This document shows positions 1 through 6,718 of a stretch of 15,378 bases of DNA, one piece after another. Source of the DNA: a bacterium (lineage in GTDB: Bacteria; UBP18; UBA7526); the NCBI GenBank assembly GCA_030616365.1, contig JAUWXM010000018.1, positions 1 to 15,378 on the forward strand, read 5' to 3'. Below the pieces are notes generated by a model that did not search any database, had not been told where the DNA came from, and was given only the letters and a program-made list of their open reading frames with translations. Position numbers and translations under genes: made by a program. Numbering within the stretch: the stretch's first letter is position 1; every line of letters starts with the position of its first letter.

Positions 1-534
1 GCCCAGGGAATAGAGACCCAAGAGAAGAATCCCTTGAGATAGGGTCTCCTGGGTAGCAGCATAGGTCAGAATAGAAGCAAGTATCGGTCCTACGCAGGGG
101 CTCCAGCCAAGGGCAAAGACAGAGCCGATCAGAAAAGAACCAAAGAGATTGGTCGGCTTCGCTTTTAAATGAATCCGCTTCTCGTATTGGAGAGGCTTAA
201 TCTTCAATAGACCAGTGAGATAGAGACCAAAGAGGATGATTAATCCTCCCCCCACTCTTTGTAAGATTCTTTGGTAAGAAGAGATAAAACCTCCCAGGTA
301 GGTGATAGAGGCCCCTAAGATAACGAAGACAAAAGAAAAACCTAAAATGAAGAGGATGGTCTCATAGAGGATCTTCTTTAGATTCCTAATCTTTTCTTGA
401 GAATCCTTTAAGTCATCAATAGAAAGACCAGTAATAAAGGCAAGGTAGGCAGGAATGAGGGGTAATACGCAGGGGGAGAAAAAGGAGGCTATCCCAGCAC
501 CAAAGGCGACCAATAGAGGGAGGAAAGATTTCAT
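1..534 (-). CDS. ccdA: CcdA-type thiol-disulfide transporter, 3' end off the left edge
   Basis: This is an integral membrane protein of the CcdA/DsbD family, which moves reducing equivalents from cytoplasmic thioredoxin across the membrane for cytochrome c maturation or envelope thiol reduction. The 178 visible residues contain both signature cysteines in hydrophobic helices: SPCVLPLIPAY (Cys22) and ALGWSPCVGP (Cys147). At least four hydrophobic segments lie between and around them. The ATG overlaps the TGA of the radical SAM gene (ATGA), so it is the last visible gene of a translationally coupled three-gene operon. The frame is open to base 1, so the C-terminal part is missing from the window. 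The redox partner is not visible. Family assignment is secure; the exact role (cytochrome c versus other thiol targets) is not. Confidence 0.9.
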   Translation of the reverse strand, partial: MKSFLPLLVAFGAGIASFFSPCVLPLIPAYLAFITGLSIDDLKDSQEKIRNLKKILYETILFILGFSFVFVILGASITYLGGFISSYQRILQRVGGGLIILFGLYLTGLLKIKPLQYEKRIHLKAKPTNLFGSFLIGSVFALGWSPCVGPILASILTYAATQETLSQGILLLGLYSLG

Positions 535-1472
535 TTCACTTGGTAATACCTCTTACCTTTATAGCTAAGCAATCTTATCTCTTTCTCTTTCTCTAAAAGA
601 GCAAGATACTTGAGAACTTCGTTTCTATGGACACCGAGACCATCTGCTAAGTCCTTTACCGTAGCCGGCCTCCTCTTAAGCATGGTGATTATCCCTTTCT
701 TTAGATCCTTCATCTTTTCGGGCAGGGCCCTTCTCTCAAAGTCAATGATTACCTCTGTTGGGGGGCCAAGGAGATTCTTTATCCTTTCAAGTCCTCTATT
801 ACTTAAGGCTCGAGCAAACTTTTCACAGGGTGGACGAGCAACGGTATTGAGCTGTACCCTATCCGGCTTGATTTCAGCGATTGCCTTCTTTAATTTTTCG
901 ATCTCCTCCTTTTTATCATTTACTCTCTTTATCAGCATGACCTCAAGCCAGATTTTTCCTTGGTACTCCTTTTTGAAATCCACTAACCCCTTAATAATCT
1001 TCTCAACCTTCAAGGTCTTGATAGGTCGATTTATTTTCTTAAAAGTTTTAGCAGTTGCAGCATCGAGAGAGGGGATGACTAAGTCTGCTTTCTTCAGGCT
1101 ATCCCTCACCGCTCTTCTGTATAATAAGGAGCCGTTGGTTAGGACGGCAACCGGAATGGAGGTCATCTTCTTTATCCCAGAGATTATTTCACCGATCTTT
1201 GCATTGAGAGTTGGTTCTCCCGAGCCGGAGAGAGTGATGTAATTAAATTTCTGTTTTGCTAGTTTGCCAGTTTGCCAGCTTGCCAGTTCTTTTTTTAATT
1301 CTTTCAGGATGTCTTTTGCTTTGATGTACTCTTTTCTTTTCAGAGTCTGATTGGTGGTTCTTTCCAATTGGCAGTAGATGCAGTTGAAGGTGCAGGTCTT
1401 ATAGGGAACGAGGTCCACTCCTAAAGAGATCCCCAATCTTCTGGAAGGGACCGGTCCAAAAATATATCTCAT
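531..1472 (-). CDS. Radical SAM protein, COG0731 (TYW1-related) type, with C-terminal winged helix
   Basis: The N-terminus carries the family hallmark GPVPSRRLGISLGVDLVP, followed by the [4Fe-4S] cysteine motif CTFNCIYC (CX3CX2C, Cys27/31/34 from the chosen start) and the SAM-binding GSGEPTLN segment near residue 84. The last ~60 residues look like a winged-helix domain (VKDLADGLGVHRNEVLKYL). The family is related to wyosine synthases, but bacterial members have no settled function. I chose the ATG at 1472 because it forms an ATGA overlap with the upstream stop and homologues start directly before the GPVPSRR motif; an in-frame ATG at 1490 would add six residues. An octamer tandem repeat (1257-1288) encodes an odd linker, LASWQTGKLAK, just before the GSGEPT strand. 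The gene is coupled to ccdA by another ATGA overlap. Confidence 0.85.
   Translation of the reverse strand: MRYIFGPVPSRRLGISLGVDLVPYKTCTFNCIYCQLERTTNQTLKRKEYIKAKDILKELKKELASWQTGKLAKQKFNYITLSGSGEPTLNAKIGEIISGIKKMTSIPVAVLTNGSLLYRRAVRDSLKKADLVIPSLDAATAKTFKKINRPIKTLKVEKIIKGLVDFKKEYQGKIWLEVMLIKRVNDKKEEIEKLKKAIAEIKPDRVQLNTVARPPCEKFARALSNRGLERIKNLLGPPTEVIIDFERRALPEKMKDLKKGIITMLKRRPATVKDLADGLGVHRNEVLKYLALLEKEKEIRLLSYKGKRYYQVK
1257..1288. repeat. Four tandem 8-nt units inside the radical SAM gene
   Basis: Four head-to-tail octamers (TGCTAGTT, two of TGCCAGTT type and TGCCAGCT on the plus strand) lie within the radical SAM coding region. Thirty-two bases of 8-mers do not disturb the frame overall, and the translation is a polar linker containing Trp and Gln that is unlike the flanking helix and strand. 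It resembles the short-unit repeats that fill intergenic gaps elsewhere in the window, but with a period of 8 rather than 7. Confidence 0.75.
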
Positions 1473-2350
1473 CTTTCTGTCCCTGCCCATAATTTCTTCC
1501 CATCCGTAGTGAAGGTGATATTCCCCTGATAATCTGTGCGATAGACCTTTACCTTGAATCGAGCTAACTTATCCATCACTTCTTTATGGGGAAAGCCATA
1601 CCTATTTTTTCTTCCGCAACTGATGACCGCTACCCGAGGGTTTACCGCCTTAAGGAATCTGAGGGAACTCCCGGTCCTTGAGCCATGGTGGCTGGCCTTC
1701 AAGACGGTACTCTTCAGTCTATTACCGTATCTTGAGACCATCCCTCCCTCGGCCTCTTTCTCTGCATCTCCCGTGAAAAGAAAGGATATATCTCCAAACT
1801 CGAGTTTTATAACGATGGAGCAGTTATTTGAATCGCGAAAGAGATGAGCGGGAGAAAGAACCTGGGCCTTTACTTCATCCCCCCAGTTCAGAACCTGGCC
1901 AGCACGTGGCTGATAATACTTGGTTTCTCTGCGTCGCCCGATCTTTTTTAGAAAATCTTGGTAGGTATAAGAGGTATGCTTGTAGCCAGAGTCTAAGACC
2001 TTATCTATCTGGATATCGCTATCCAATACCGCCAATAACCCTCCGATGTGATCCATATCTGGATGGGTGGCTATCAGGGTATCGATCCTCTTTACTCCCT
2101 TATTTTTTAAGAAGGGAAGAACGACCTCTTTTCCGGCATCGAATTTAGAGTAGGGAGGAAAGGCCCTCTTTCCGCCATCGATGAGGATGTTCTTTCCCCC
2201 AGGGGTGGAGATGAATATGGAATCCCCCTGACCAACATCCAGGAAAGTGACCTCGAGCCTTCCTCCTTTTCCTTTGGCATAGGACAGGTTTAAAGCAAGA
2301 GAAAGGACGAGCAGAAATAATAGTATTCGTTTAAATCTTCTTCTCACCAT
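1469..2350 (-). CDS. Secreted ComEC-like metallo-beta-lactamase-fold hydrolase
   Basis: A signal peptide or N-terminal anchor (RRRFKRILLFLLVLSLAL, residues 3-20) precedes a stand-alone MBL domain of the type found at the C-terminus of the competence protein ComEC/Rec2. Seen motifs are LDVGQGDSIFI (38-48), the metal motif ATHPDMDHIGG with His96, Asp98, Asp100 and His101, the TGDAEKEAE segment with Asp195, and KASHHGSR with His221/222. At 293 residues it has none of the ComEC membrane channel, so it is not a DNA importer by itself. ComEC MBL domains are thought to degrade one DNA strand; a secreted stand-alone form could be a nuclease or another phosphodiesterase (inference). SD GGGAGG lies about 8 nt upstream of the ATG, under a good promoter. 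It is first in an operon with the radical SAM gene and ccdA. Confidence 0.85.
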   Translation of the reverse strand: MVRRRFKRILLFLLVLSLALNLSYAKGKGGRLEVTFLDVGQGDSIFISTPGGKNILIDGGKRAFPPYSKFDAGKEVVLPFLKNKGVKRIDTLIATHPDMDHIGGLLAVLDSDIQIDKVLDSGYKHTSYTYQDFLKKIGRRRETKYYQPRAGQVLNWGDEVKAQVLSPAHLFRDSNNCSIVIKLEFGDISFLFTGDAEKEAEGGMVSRYGNRLKSTVLKASHHGSRTGSSLRFLKAVNPRVAVISCGRKNRYGFPHKEVMDKLARFKVKVYRTDYQGNITFTTDGKKLWAGTER

Positions 2351-2374
2351 TTACCAACCTCCCAAAACAGGTAT

Positions 2375-2403
2375 AGTTTATCATTTTAAGCCATAATTGT
2401 CAA
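2375..2403 (-). promoter_or_regulatory. Sigma70-like promoter of the MBL-radical SAM-ccdA operon
   Basis: Reading the minus strand: TTGACA (2403-2398), 17-nt spacer, TAAACT (2380-2375), preceded by TG at the extended -10 position. The start codon lies 25 nt further on, with GGGAGG in between. The -35 box follows almost directly after the T-run of the upstream gene's terminator. Confidence 0.6.
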
Positions 2404-2404
2404 T

Positions 2405-2435
2405 AAAAAAGGACTACCTCTTTTCGGGCAGTCCT
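2405..2435 (-). terminator. Rho-independent terminator of the M23 peptidase gene
   Basis: On the minus strand AGGACTGCC (2435-2427) pairs with GGTAGTCCT (2418-2410), one G-U pair, across an 8-nt loop, followed by six Ts. It sits about 38 bases after the stop of the peptidase gene and separates it from the next operon. Confidence 0.85.
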
Positions 2436-2472
2436 TCAAGAAAAGATGAATCTCTACCTTCTAATAGCTCTC

Positions 2473-3345
2473 TCAGTCAACGTCTTCTAAATTGACAATA
2501 TAGTCTAGGGGGTCACGTGGCTTACCCAATTTTCTCACTTCATAGTGGACATGGGGCCCAGTGGTGCGACCGCTCGATCCTAACTCAGCAATCTTCTGAT
2601 ATCTCTTCACTTCTTGTCCCGCCTTAACAAGATTCTTTTTATTATGGGCATACCGGGTTTCGAGGTCATAATAGTGATGATTAATAATAACCACATTCCC
2701 CCAGGTTCCTTTTTTGCCTGCGAACCTCACTCTGCCATCTGCCGTGGCGATGATGGGTGTTCCTGGCCGAGTGGCGAGGTCTATCCCCTCGTGCATCCTC
2801 CGGCGTTTGGTGAATGGATCCCGACGCATACCAAATTTAGAGGAAAGCCAGGTCTTCCCTTTTACTGGGCTGATGGAAGGGATATGGGCCAGCTCTATGG
2901 TCTGTCCTTCTAATATCTGGGCAAGTTCTTCCAGGCTTTTGGCCTGTAAGACTGCCTTCCTCTGCAAGGCCCTCACATCTTCTAAGGCCAGGGTAGGCTT
3001 CTCTTCAATATATTTTAAGATGTTGGATAGCCTCTCTTCTGTTGGTCCTCCGGTAGCGATTCCCTCCTTTTCTGTATCGGTCATTATCCTGAGCTTGGCT
3101 TCCAGTTTTCCTACCGCTTGCATAGCTTGCTCAAATTCAGTCACCTTTTCTGCTAACTCCTTATTTGTCCTGAGTGTCCTTCTGTATTCGGAATATCTTA
3201 CGAGGAAGAGGGTAGAGGTGATGAGAAGAAGGCAAGAAAGACCAACTAGGCAAAAGAAGTGGGGATAGGAGATGCGCAGACTCTTGGTTCTCTTCTGACC
3301 ATGGGGAATAAACATAATAGTTAAGAACTTCTTGGGCTTTATCAT
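2473..3345 (-). CDS. Membrane-anchored M23 (LytM-type) peptidoglycan endopeptidase
   Basis: The 290-residue protein has a short cytoplasmic basic N-terminus, one transmembrane helix (about 30-50), a predicted coiled-coil stretch (about 55-150), and a C-terminal LytM/M23 domain (about 160-290). The zinc ligands and catalytic histidines are all present: His185 and Asp189 in MHEGIDLA, His234 in RYAH, and His265/His267 in GPHVHYEV. It should therefore be an active zinc endopeptidase cutting peptide cross-links, on the outer face of the cytoplasmic membrane. The coiled coil resembles those of division-associated LytM proteins, but no specific partner is indicated. GGAGG lies 4 nt before the ATG. 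It is a single-gene unit with its own promoter and terminator, divergent from the epimerase gene. Confidence 0.92.
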   Translation of the reverse strand: MIKPKKFLTIMFIPHGQKRTKSLRISYPHFFCLVGLSCLLLITSTLFLVRYSEYRRTLRTNKELAEKVTEFEQAMQAVGKLEAKLRIMTDTEKEGIATGGPTEERLSNILKYIEEKPTLALEDVRALQRKAVLQAKSLEELAQILEGQTIELAHIPSISPVKGKTWLSSKFGMRRDPFTKRRRMHEGIDLATRPGTPIIATADGRVRFAGKKGTWGNVVIINHHYYDLETRYAHNKKNLVKAGQEVKRYQKIAELGSSGRTTGPHVHYEVRKLGKPRDPLDYIVNLEDVD

Positions 3346-3361
3346 TTTTCCTCCAACATTA

Positions 3362-3390
3362 ATTGTAAACTACTTTCTTCAGATTGTCAA
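3362..3390 (-). promoter_or_regulatory. Sigma70-like promoter of the M23 peptidase gene
   Basis: The minus strand has a perfect -35 TTGACA (3390-3385), a 17-nt spacer and TACAAT (3367-3362). The -10 is only 16 nt from the ATG, so the predicted start of transcription falls next to the GGAGG. The leader would be about 10 nt. Confidence 0.7.
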
Positions 3391-3397
3391 GTTTTAA

Positions 3398-3500
3398 TAC
3401 ACGGATGGTCACGGATTACAACACGGATGGTCACAGATATATCCGTGGAAATCTGTGATGAATAAGCCTATGTAGTCTGCTAAACAAAAAAATCCGTGTG
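3398..3500. repeat. Palindromic CACGGAT-unit intergenic repeat
   Basis: CACGGAT occurs at 3400, 3410 and 3422 and CACAGAT at 3432, followed by the complementary units ATCCGTG (3441), ATCTGTG (3451) and ATCCGTG (3492). Units are spaced 10-12 nt apart. CACAGAT (3432-3438) and ATCTGTG (3451-3457) make a perfect 7-bp stem. The element lies between the two divergent promoters and no reading frame of note crosses it. Confidence 0.7.
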
Positions 3501-3505
3501 AAAGG

Positions 3506-3534
3506 TTGACAGGGATATTCTTTTGTGTTAGTTT
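3506..3534 (+). promoter_or_regulatory. Probable promoter of the hldD-like gene
   Basis: TTGACA at 3506-3511, 17-nt spacer, weak -10 TAGTTT at 3529-3534 with TG at the extended -10 position (3526-3527). The strong SD GGAGGAGG (3545-3552) and the ATG at 3556 follow. The -10 is poor, so the call leans on the -35 box and the position. Confidence 0.5.
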
Positions 3535-3555
3535 AAAACAGGACGGAGGAGGATA

Positions 3556-4452
3556 ATGAGGATCCTTATTACTGGTGGGGCGGGGTTTATTGGTTCCAAT
3601 CTTGCTCTCACCTTACAAAAAGATAATGATGTTACAGTAATAGATAATCTCTCAAGCGGCAATAAAGAAAATCTAAAAGGCTTTAAGGGGGATTTGATAA
3701 TAGATGATATTATAAGTATGGACCTTTCCCAGTTTAAGGATATAGATGTCATCTTCCATCAGGCTGCCATTACTGATACTACAGTGAGCGACGAGAAGAG
3801 GATGATGGAAGTAAATGTGGGAGGATTTAGGAGAGTATTGGACTTTGCTCTAAAGGAAAGAGCGATCCTGGTCTATGCCTCATCTGCCGGGGTCTATGGG
3901 AATGGCAAATGCCCCATGAGAGAGGACCAAGAATTACTCCCTCAGAATGCCTATGCCCGTTCCAAGTCTCTTATGGATGAACTAACCATAAAATATAAAG
4001 ATAAAATAAGAATAATGGGTCTCAGGTATTTCAACGTCTATGGTCCCCGAGAAGAGTATAAGAAAAAGGCCGCCAGTATGATCTATCAGCTTGCTCAACA
4101 GATGAAAGCGAATAAGAATCCCAGGATCTTCAAGTACGGGGAGCAGTCCCGGGACTTCATCTATGTAAAAGATGTGGTCGATGCTACCCTAAAGGCCATA
4201 AGAGCAAAGGAATCAGGTATTGTGAATGTGGGAACAGGGGTTGCCACAACCTTTAATAGGATAATAAAGATTTTAAACGAAACCCTGGGGACTTCCTATG
4301 AGCCAGAGTATTTTGACAATCCTTACTCCTTCTATCAGGATGAGACCAGAGCAGATACTAAAAGAGCAGAAGAACTCTTGGGCTTTAAAGCAAGATATAG
4401 CATTGAGGAGGGAATAAGAGACTACCTAACAACAATTAAAAGTGAAAAGTGA
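3556..4452 (+). CDS. hldD: NAD-dependent sugar epimerase, probably ADP-glyceromanno-heptose 6-epimerase
   Basis: This extended short-chain dehydrogenase has the Rossmann motif GGAGFIGSN (7-15), the catalytic region VYASSAGVYG (106-115), and the YxxxK pair Tyr133/Lys137. It is closest in pattern to HldD/RfaD rather than UDP-glucose epimerases: RYFNVYGPRE followed by a KAAS segment, RDFIYVKDVVDA, and a C-terminal FYQDETRADTKRAEELLGF block that matches the HldD YQAFTQADL region. HldD inverts C-6 of ADP-D-glycero-manno-heptose for the LPS inner core, which would imply a Gram-negative envelope. Length (298) fits. Another nucleotide-sugar epimerase cannot be excluded, and no other heptose gene is nearby. 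The last four codons (KSEK) and the stop lie within the start of a heptad repeat array, so the natural C-terminus may have been altered. Confidence 0.75.
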   Translation: MRILITGGAGFIGSNLALTLQKDNDVTVIDNLSSGNKENLKGFKGDLIIDDIISMDLSQFKDIDVIFHQAAITDTTVSDEKRMMEVNVGGFRRVLDFALKERAILVYASSAGVYGNGKCPMREDQELLPQNAYARSKSLMDELTIKYKDKIRIMGLRYFNVYGPREEYKKKAASMIYQLAQQMKANKNPRIFKYGEQSRDFIYVKDVVDATLKAIRAKESGIVNVGTGVATTFNRIIKILNETLGTSYEPEYFDNPYSFYQDETRADTKRAEELLGFKARYSIEEGIRDYLTTIKSEK

Positions 4453-4647
4453 AAAATGTAAAATGAAAAAGTAATAACCAATCACCAAGAAACAAGATAT
4501 CCATCCTCCGTAGCAGTTGCACTGCTACTGCGGAGGACGGGCAAACAATAACCAATAACCAATCATCAATCATCAATAACCGAACTGTTTAGATATTGGA
4601 ATTTGGAATTTGTTTGTGATTTGTAATTTGTTATTTGGAATTTCCCC
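4438..4647. repeat. 30-unit heptad array filling the hldD-DHS gap
   Basis: From 4438 the sequence can be cut into 7-nt units without a phase break to 4647 (210 nt). Examples are AAAAGTG at 4438 and 4445, AACCAAT at 4550 and 4557, CATCAAT at 4564 and 4571, GAATTTG at 4599 and 4606, and TTTGTGA, TTTGTAA and TTTGTTA from 4613. Units are A/C-rich up to about 4584 and then switch to T/G-rich forms roughly complementary to them. A hairpin element occupies the six units at 4501-4542. The array starts inside the hldD coding end and stops 16 nt before the SD of the next gene. Confidence 0.8.
4498..4542 (+). repeat. Dispersed hairpin element, copy 1
   Basis: The element begins TATCCATCCTCCG and ends GGAGGACGGGC. 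It folds as TCCTCCG/CGGAGGA and TAGCAGT/ACTGCTA, two perfect 7-bp stems separated by a 3-nt CTG bulge on the 3' side, with a TGC loop. Copy 2 at 15135-15178 is the same sequence on the opposite strand: the outer 20 and 21 nt are identical and only the central few bases differ. No T-run follows, so it is not a standard terminator. Confidence 0.85.
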
Positions 4648-4674
4648 AATAAAATTGGGTTGAGGGAGGTGGAG

Positions 4675-5721
4675 ATGGTAACAAAGGAAGAGGTCTTAAG
4701 TAAGGAAGTAGAGCAGATCGATCTGGAGAAAGTAAAGAATATAAGGGAATTATTGAAATCATTTGAGAAATCCTCCATTCAGTCAAGGAACTTAGGCAAA
4801 TGCCTCCAAGTCTATGAGGACTGCCTGAAGGACCCGGAGCACCCCCTAATCTTTCTGGGATTGGCTGGTCCCCTCATGGCCGGGGGTTTACGCAAGGTCA
4901 TCCGGGATATGGTAGAGTATAACTTAGTTGATTGCCTGGTAGCTACGGGTGGAAACCTCTATCAGGACTTTGCTTTGGCCACAGGTAGTAAGTTCTATGT
5001 GGGGACTCCCTATGCAGACGATGTTTTATTGAGAAAGTTATACATCAATCGCATCTACGATACCTATGTGGATGAGGCGACCTTCGATACCACGGATAAG
5101 GCGATATGCGCCATTGCAGATAAACTTCCTAAAAGAGCCTATTCCTCAAGCGAATTCTTAAAGATACTGGGCAAGAGATTAAAGGATAAAAACTCCATTC
5201 TATATACCGCAGCCAAGTATGGCATCCCGGTGATCTGCCCGGCACTGAATGACTCCTCAATCGGTATCGCTTTGACCATGCATTACTATTGGAATGAGGA
5301 TCATATCGTAATCGATGCCATTTTGGATAATTATGAGATCACTCAGCTAGTGATGAAGACCAAGAAGACGGGAGTGGTCTATGTCTCTGGTGGCTATCCC
5401 AAGAACTTCATCCAGCAGGCAACGGTCACTTTAGAGTCTTTAGAGATCATCCCCCGGGGCCAGACGAAGGGGCACGACTATGCCATTCAACTAACGGCAG
5501 ATGCTCCCCACTGGGGAGGCCTATCGGGATGCACCCTGGAGGAGGCCCAGTCCTGGGGAAAGGTGGCCAGGAAGGCCAAGAAGGCTACCACCTACATCGA
5601 CTCCACCATCGGCCTTCCTCTATTAGTGGGTGCCATCCTGCAGGGAAGAGCATATAAGAAGAGAAAGAGGCTCAAGTTCAACTGGAGGAATCATCGCTTA
5701 ATTAGTCTAAAAAAGATATAA
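4675..5721 (+). CDS. Deoxyhypusine synthase family protein (bacterial branch)
   Basis: The 348-residue product matches the NAD-dependent deoxyhypusine synthase fold. Seen are the ATGGNLYQDF segment (90-99), the PALNDSSIGIAL block (189-200) equivalent to the eukaryotic PAL-D-S-GD motif, and SWGKV with Lys296 aligned to the catalytic lysine that forms the imine intermediate. In archaea and eukaryotes the enzyme transfers the aminobutyl group of spermidine to eIF5A. Bacteria lack eIF5A, so a free amine acceptor, as in homospermidine-type polyamine synthesis, is more likely (inference). I chose the ATG at 4675 because GGGAGG lies 6 nt upstream; TTG at 4660 and GTG at 4669 precede or overlap that SD. 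It is 11 nt from larE, probably one transcript. Confidence 0.88.
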   Translation: MVTKEEVLSKEVEQIDLEKVKNIRELLKSFEKSSIQSRNLGKCLQVYEDCLKDPEHPLIFLGLAGPLMAGGLRKVIRDMVEYNLVDCLVATGGNLYQDFALATGSKFYVGTPYADDVLLRKLYINRIYDTYVDEATFDTTDKAICAIADKLPKRAYSSSEFLKILGKRLKDKNSILYTAAKYGIPVICPALNDSSIGIALTMHYYWNEDHIVIDAILDNYEITQLVMKTKKTGVVYVSGGYPKNFIQQATVTLESLEIIPRGQTKGHDYAIQLTADAPHWGGLSGCTLEEAQSWGKVARKAKKATTYIDSTIGLPLLVGAILQGRAYKKRKRLKFNWRNHRLISLKKI

Positions 5722-5732
5722 GATACTAACAG

Positions 5733-6545
5733 ATGGATAGAAAGTTAAAAAGACTTGAAGAAAGTTTGAAAGAGATGAGAAGTGCTTTAGTCGCTTTCTC
5801 TGGTGGAGTGGATTCCACCTTCTTATTAAAGGTGGCCTCTGATGTCTTAAAGGATAGGGTAATGGCAGCAACCTCCTCCTCACCCATCCACTTTTCTTAT
5901 GAACTGAGGGAAGCAAAGGAGTTGGCTCGTCGATTGGGGGTAAGGCATATCATCTCACATTCCCGGGAATGTGGGAATGAAGATTTTGTTAAGAATACGA
6001 TTAATAGATGCTATTTTTGTAAGAAGAGGCTTTTTAAGGAATTAAAGAAGATTGCCCGCGAGAATAGTCTTAAGTTTGTCATCGATGGTTCGAACTATAA
6101 TGATTTCCAGTCCTTCCGTCCAGGAAAGAAGGCCTTAGAAGAATTAGGAATAAGAAGCCCCTTGGCAAAGGTAGGATTGAAGAAAGAGGAAATCCGTAAG
6201 ATTTCCAAGGAATTGGGACTTCCCACCTGGAATAGGCCTTCTCAGACCTGTCTGGCAACTAGAATCCCCTATGGAGAGAGAATAACGAGGAAGAGATTGG
6301 AAAGAATAGAGAAGGGTGAGGAATTCCTGAAAAGTCTTGGTCTAAAAGAGGTGCGTCTAAGGGAGTATGGAGATATGGCAAGGATTGAGGTCAATCCAAA
6401 GGAAATAAGAATCTTAGCAAAGAAAGATATAAGAAAGAAGGTTATCAATAGGTTAAAGAGACTGGGCTATATCTATATTACTCTCGATCTGGAGGGCTAT
6501 CGAAGCGGAAGTATGGATGAGATTCTGAAAGCAGGAAGCAGATAA
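5733..6545 (+). CDS. larE: LarE, ATP-dependent sulfur insertase for nickel-pincer cofactor
   Basis: LarE activates the pyridinium carboxylates of the LarB product with ATP and inserts sulfur, making the bis-thiocarboxylate that LarC loads with nickel. The 270-residue protein has the PP-loop SGGVDST (23-29), a CYFC motif (Cys93, Cys96), and the conserved TCLATRIPYG segment with Cys173, which corresponds to the sacrificial cysteine of the Lactobacillus enzyme. With three cysteines it could use either a sacrificial cysteine or an iron-sulfur-bound sulfide; the sequence alone does not decide. The SD is weak, consistent with coupling to the deoxyhypusine synthase gene 11 nt upstream. larB follows after a 173-nt repeat array that begins at the larE stop codon. 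Confidence 0.92.
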   Translation: MDRKLKRLEESLKEMRSALVAFSGGVDSTFLLKVASDVLKDRVMAATSSSPIHFSYELREAKELARRLGVRHIISHSRECGNEDFVKNTINRCYFCKKRLFKELKKIARENSLKFVIDGSNYNDFQSFRPGKKALEELGIRSPLAKVGLKKEEIRKISKELGLPTWNRPSQTCLATRIPYGERITRKRLERIEKGEEFLKSLGLKEVRLREYGDMARIEVNPKEIRILAKKDIRKKVINRLKRLGYIYITLDLEGYRSGSMDEILKAGSR

Positions 6546-6704
6546 TCGAATCAAAAATCCGAAGCACGAAACTCTAAATCCGAAACAAATTCAAAATCCC
6601 AATGTTCTAAATCCAAAACATTTTTGGCTTTGTTTGGGACATTTGAATTTTGGTCATTCGATATTGTTTAGTATTTCGATATTCGAATTTCGGATTTATT
6701 CATT
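6544..6704. repeat. 23-unit heptad array between larE and larB
   Basis: Twenty-three consecutive 7-nt units run in phase from the larE stop codon to 2 nt before the larB SD. The first eleven are A/C-rich (TCCGAAG at 6558, CACGAAA at 6565, TCCGAAA at 6579) and the last twelve T/G-rich (CGATATT at 6677, CGAATTT at 6684, CGGATTT at 6691). The halves are approximately complementary, as TTCGGATTT opposite AAATCCGAA shows. No ORF is present. Confidence 0.8.
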
Positions 6705-6718
6705 TTGGGAGATAAGCT

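Noticed and set aside
610..1242. Long open frame on the plus strand
   Set aside because: It is antisense to the radical SAM gene, has no SD or recognisable domain, and follows from codon bias of the real gene.
2714..3268. Open frame on the plus strand opposite the M23 gene
   Set aside because: The M23 gene on the minus strand has complete catalytic motifs, SD, promoter and terminator.
4438..4647. CRISPR-like array
   Set aside because: Units are 7 nt, degenerate and without spacers; no cas genes are present.
4660..4674. Start of the deoxyhypusine synthase homologue at TTG 4660
   Set aside because: The GGGAGG SD lies downstream of it and points to ATG 4675.
6546..6718. Riboswitch or leader element before larB
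   Set aside because: The gap is explained by heptad units from end to end; no known aptamer pattern was seen.
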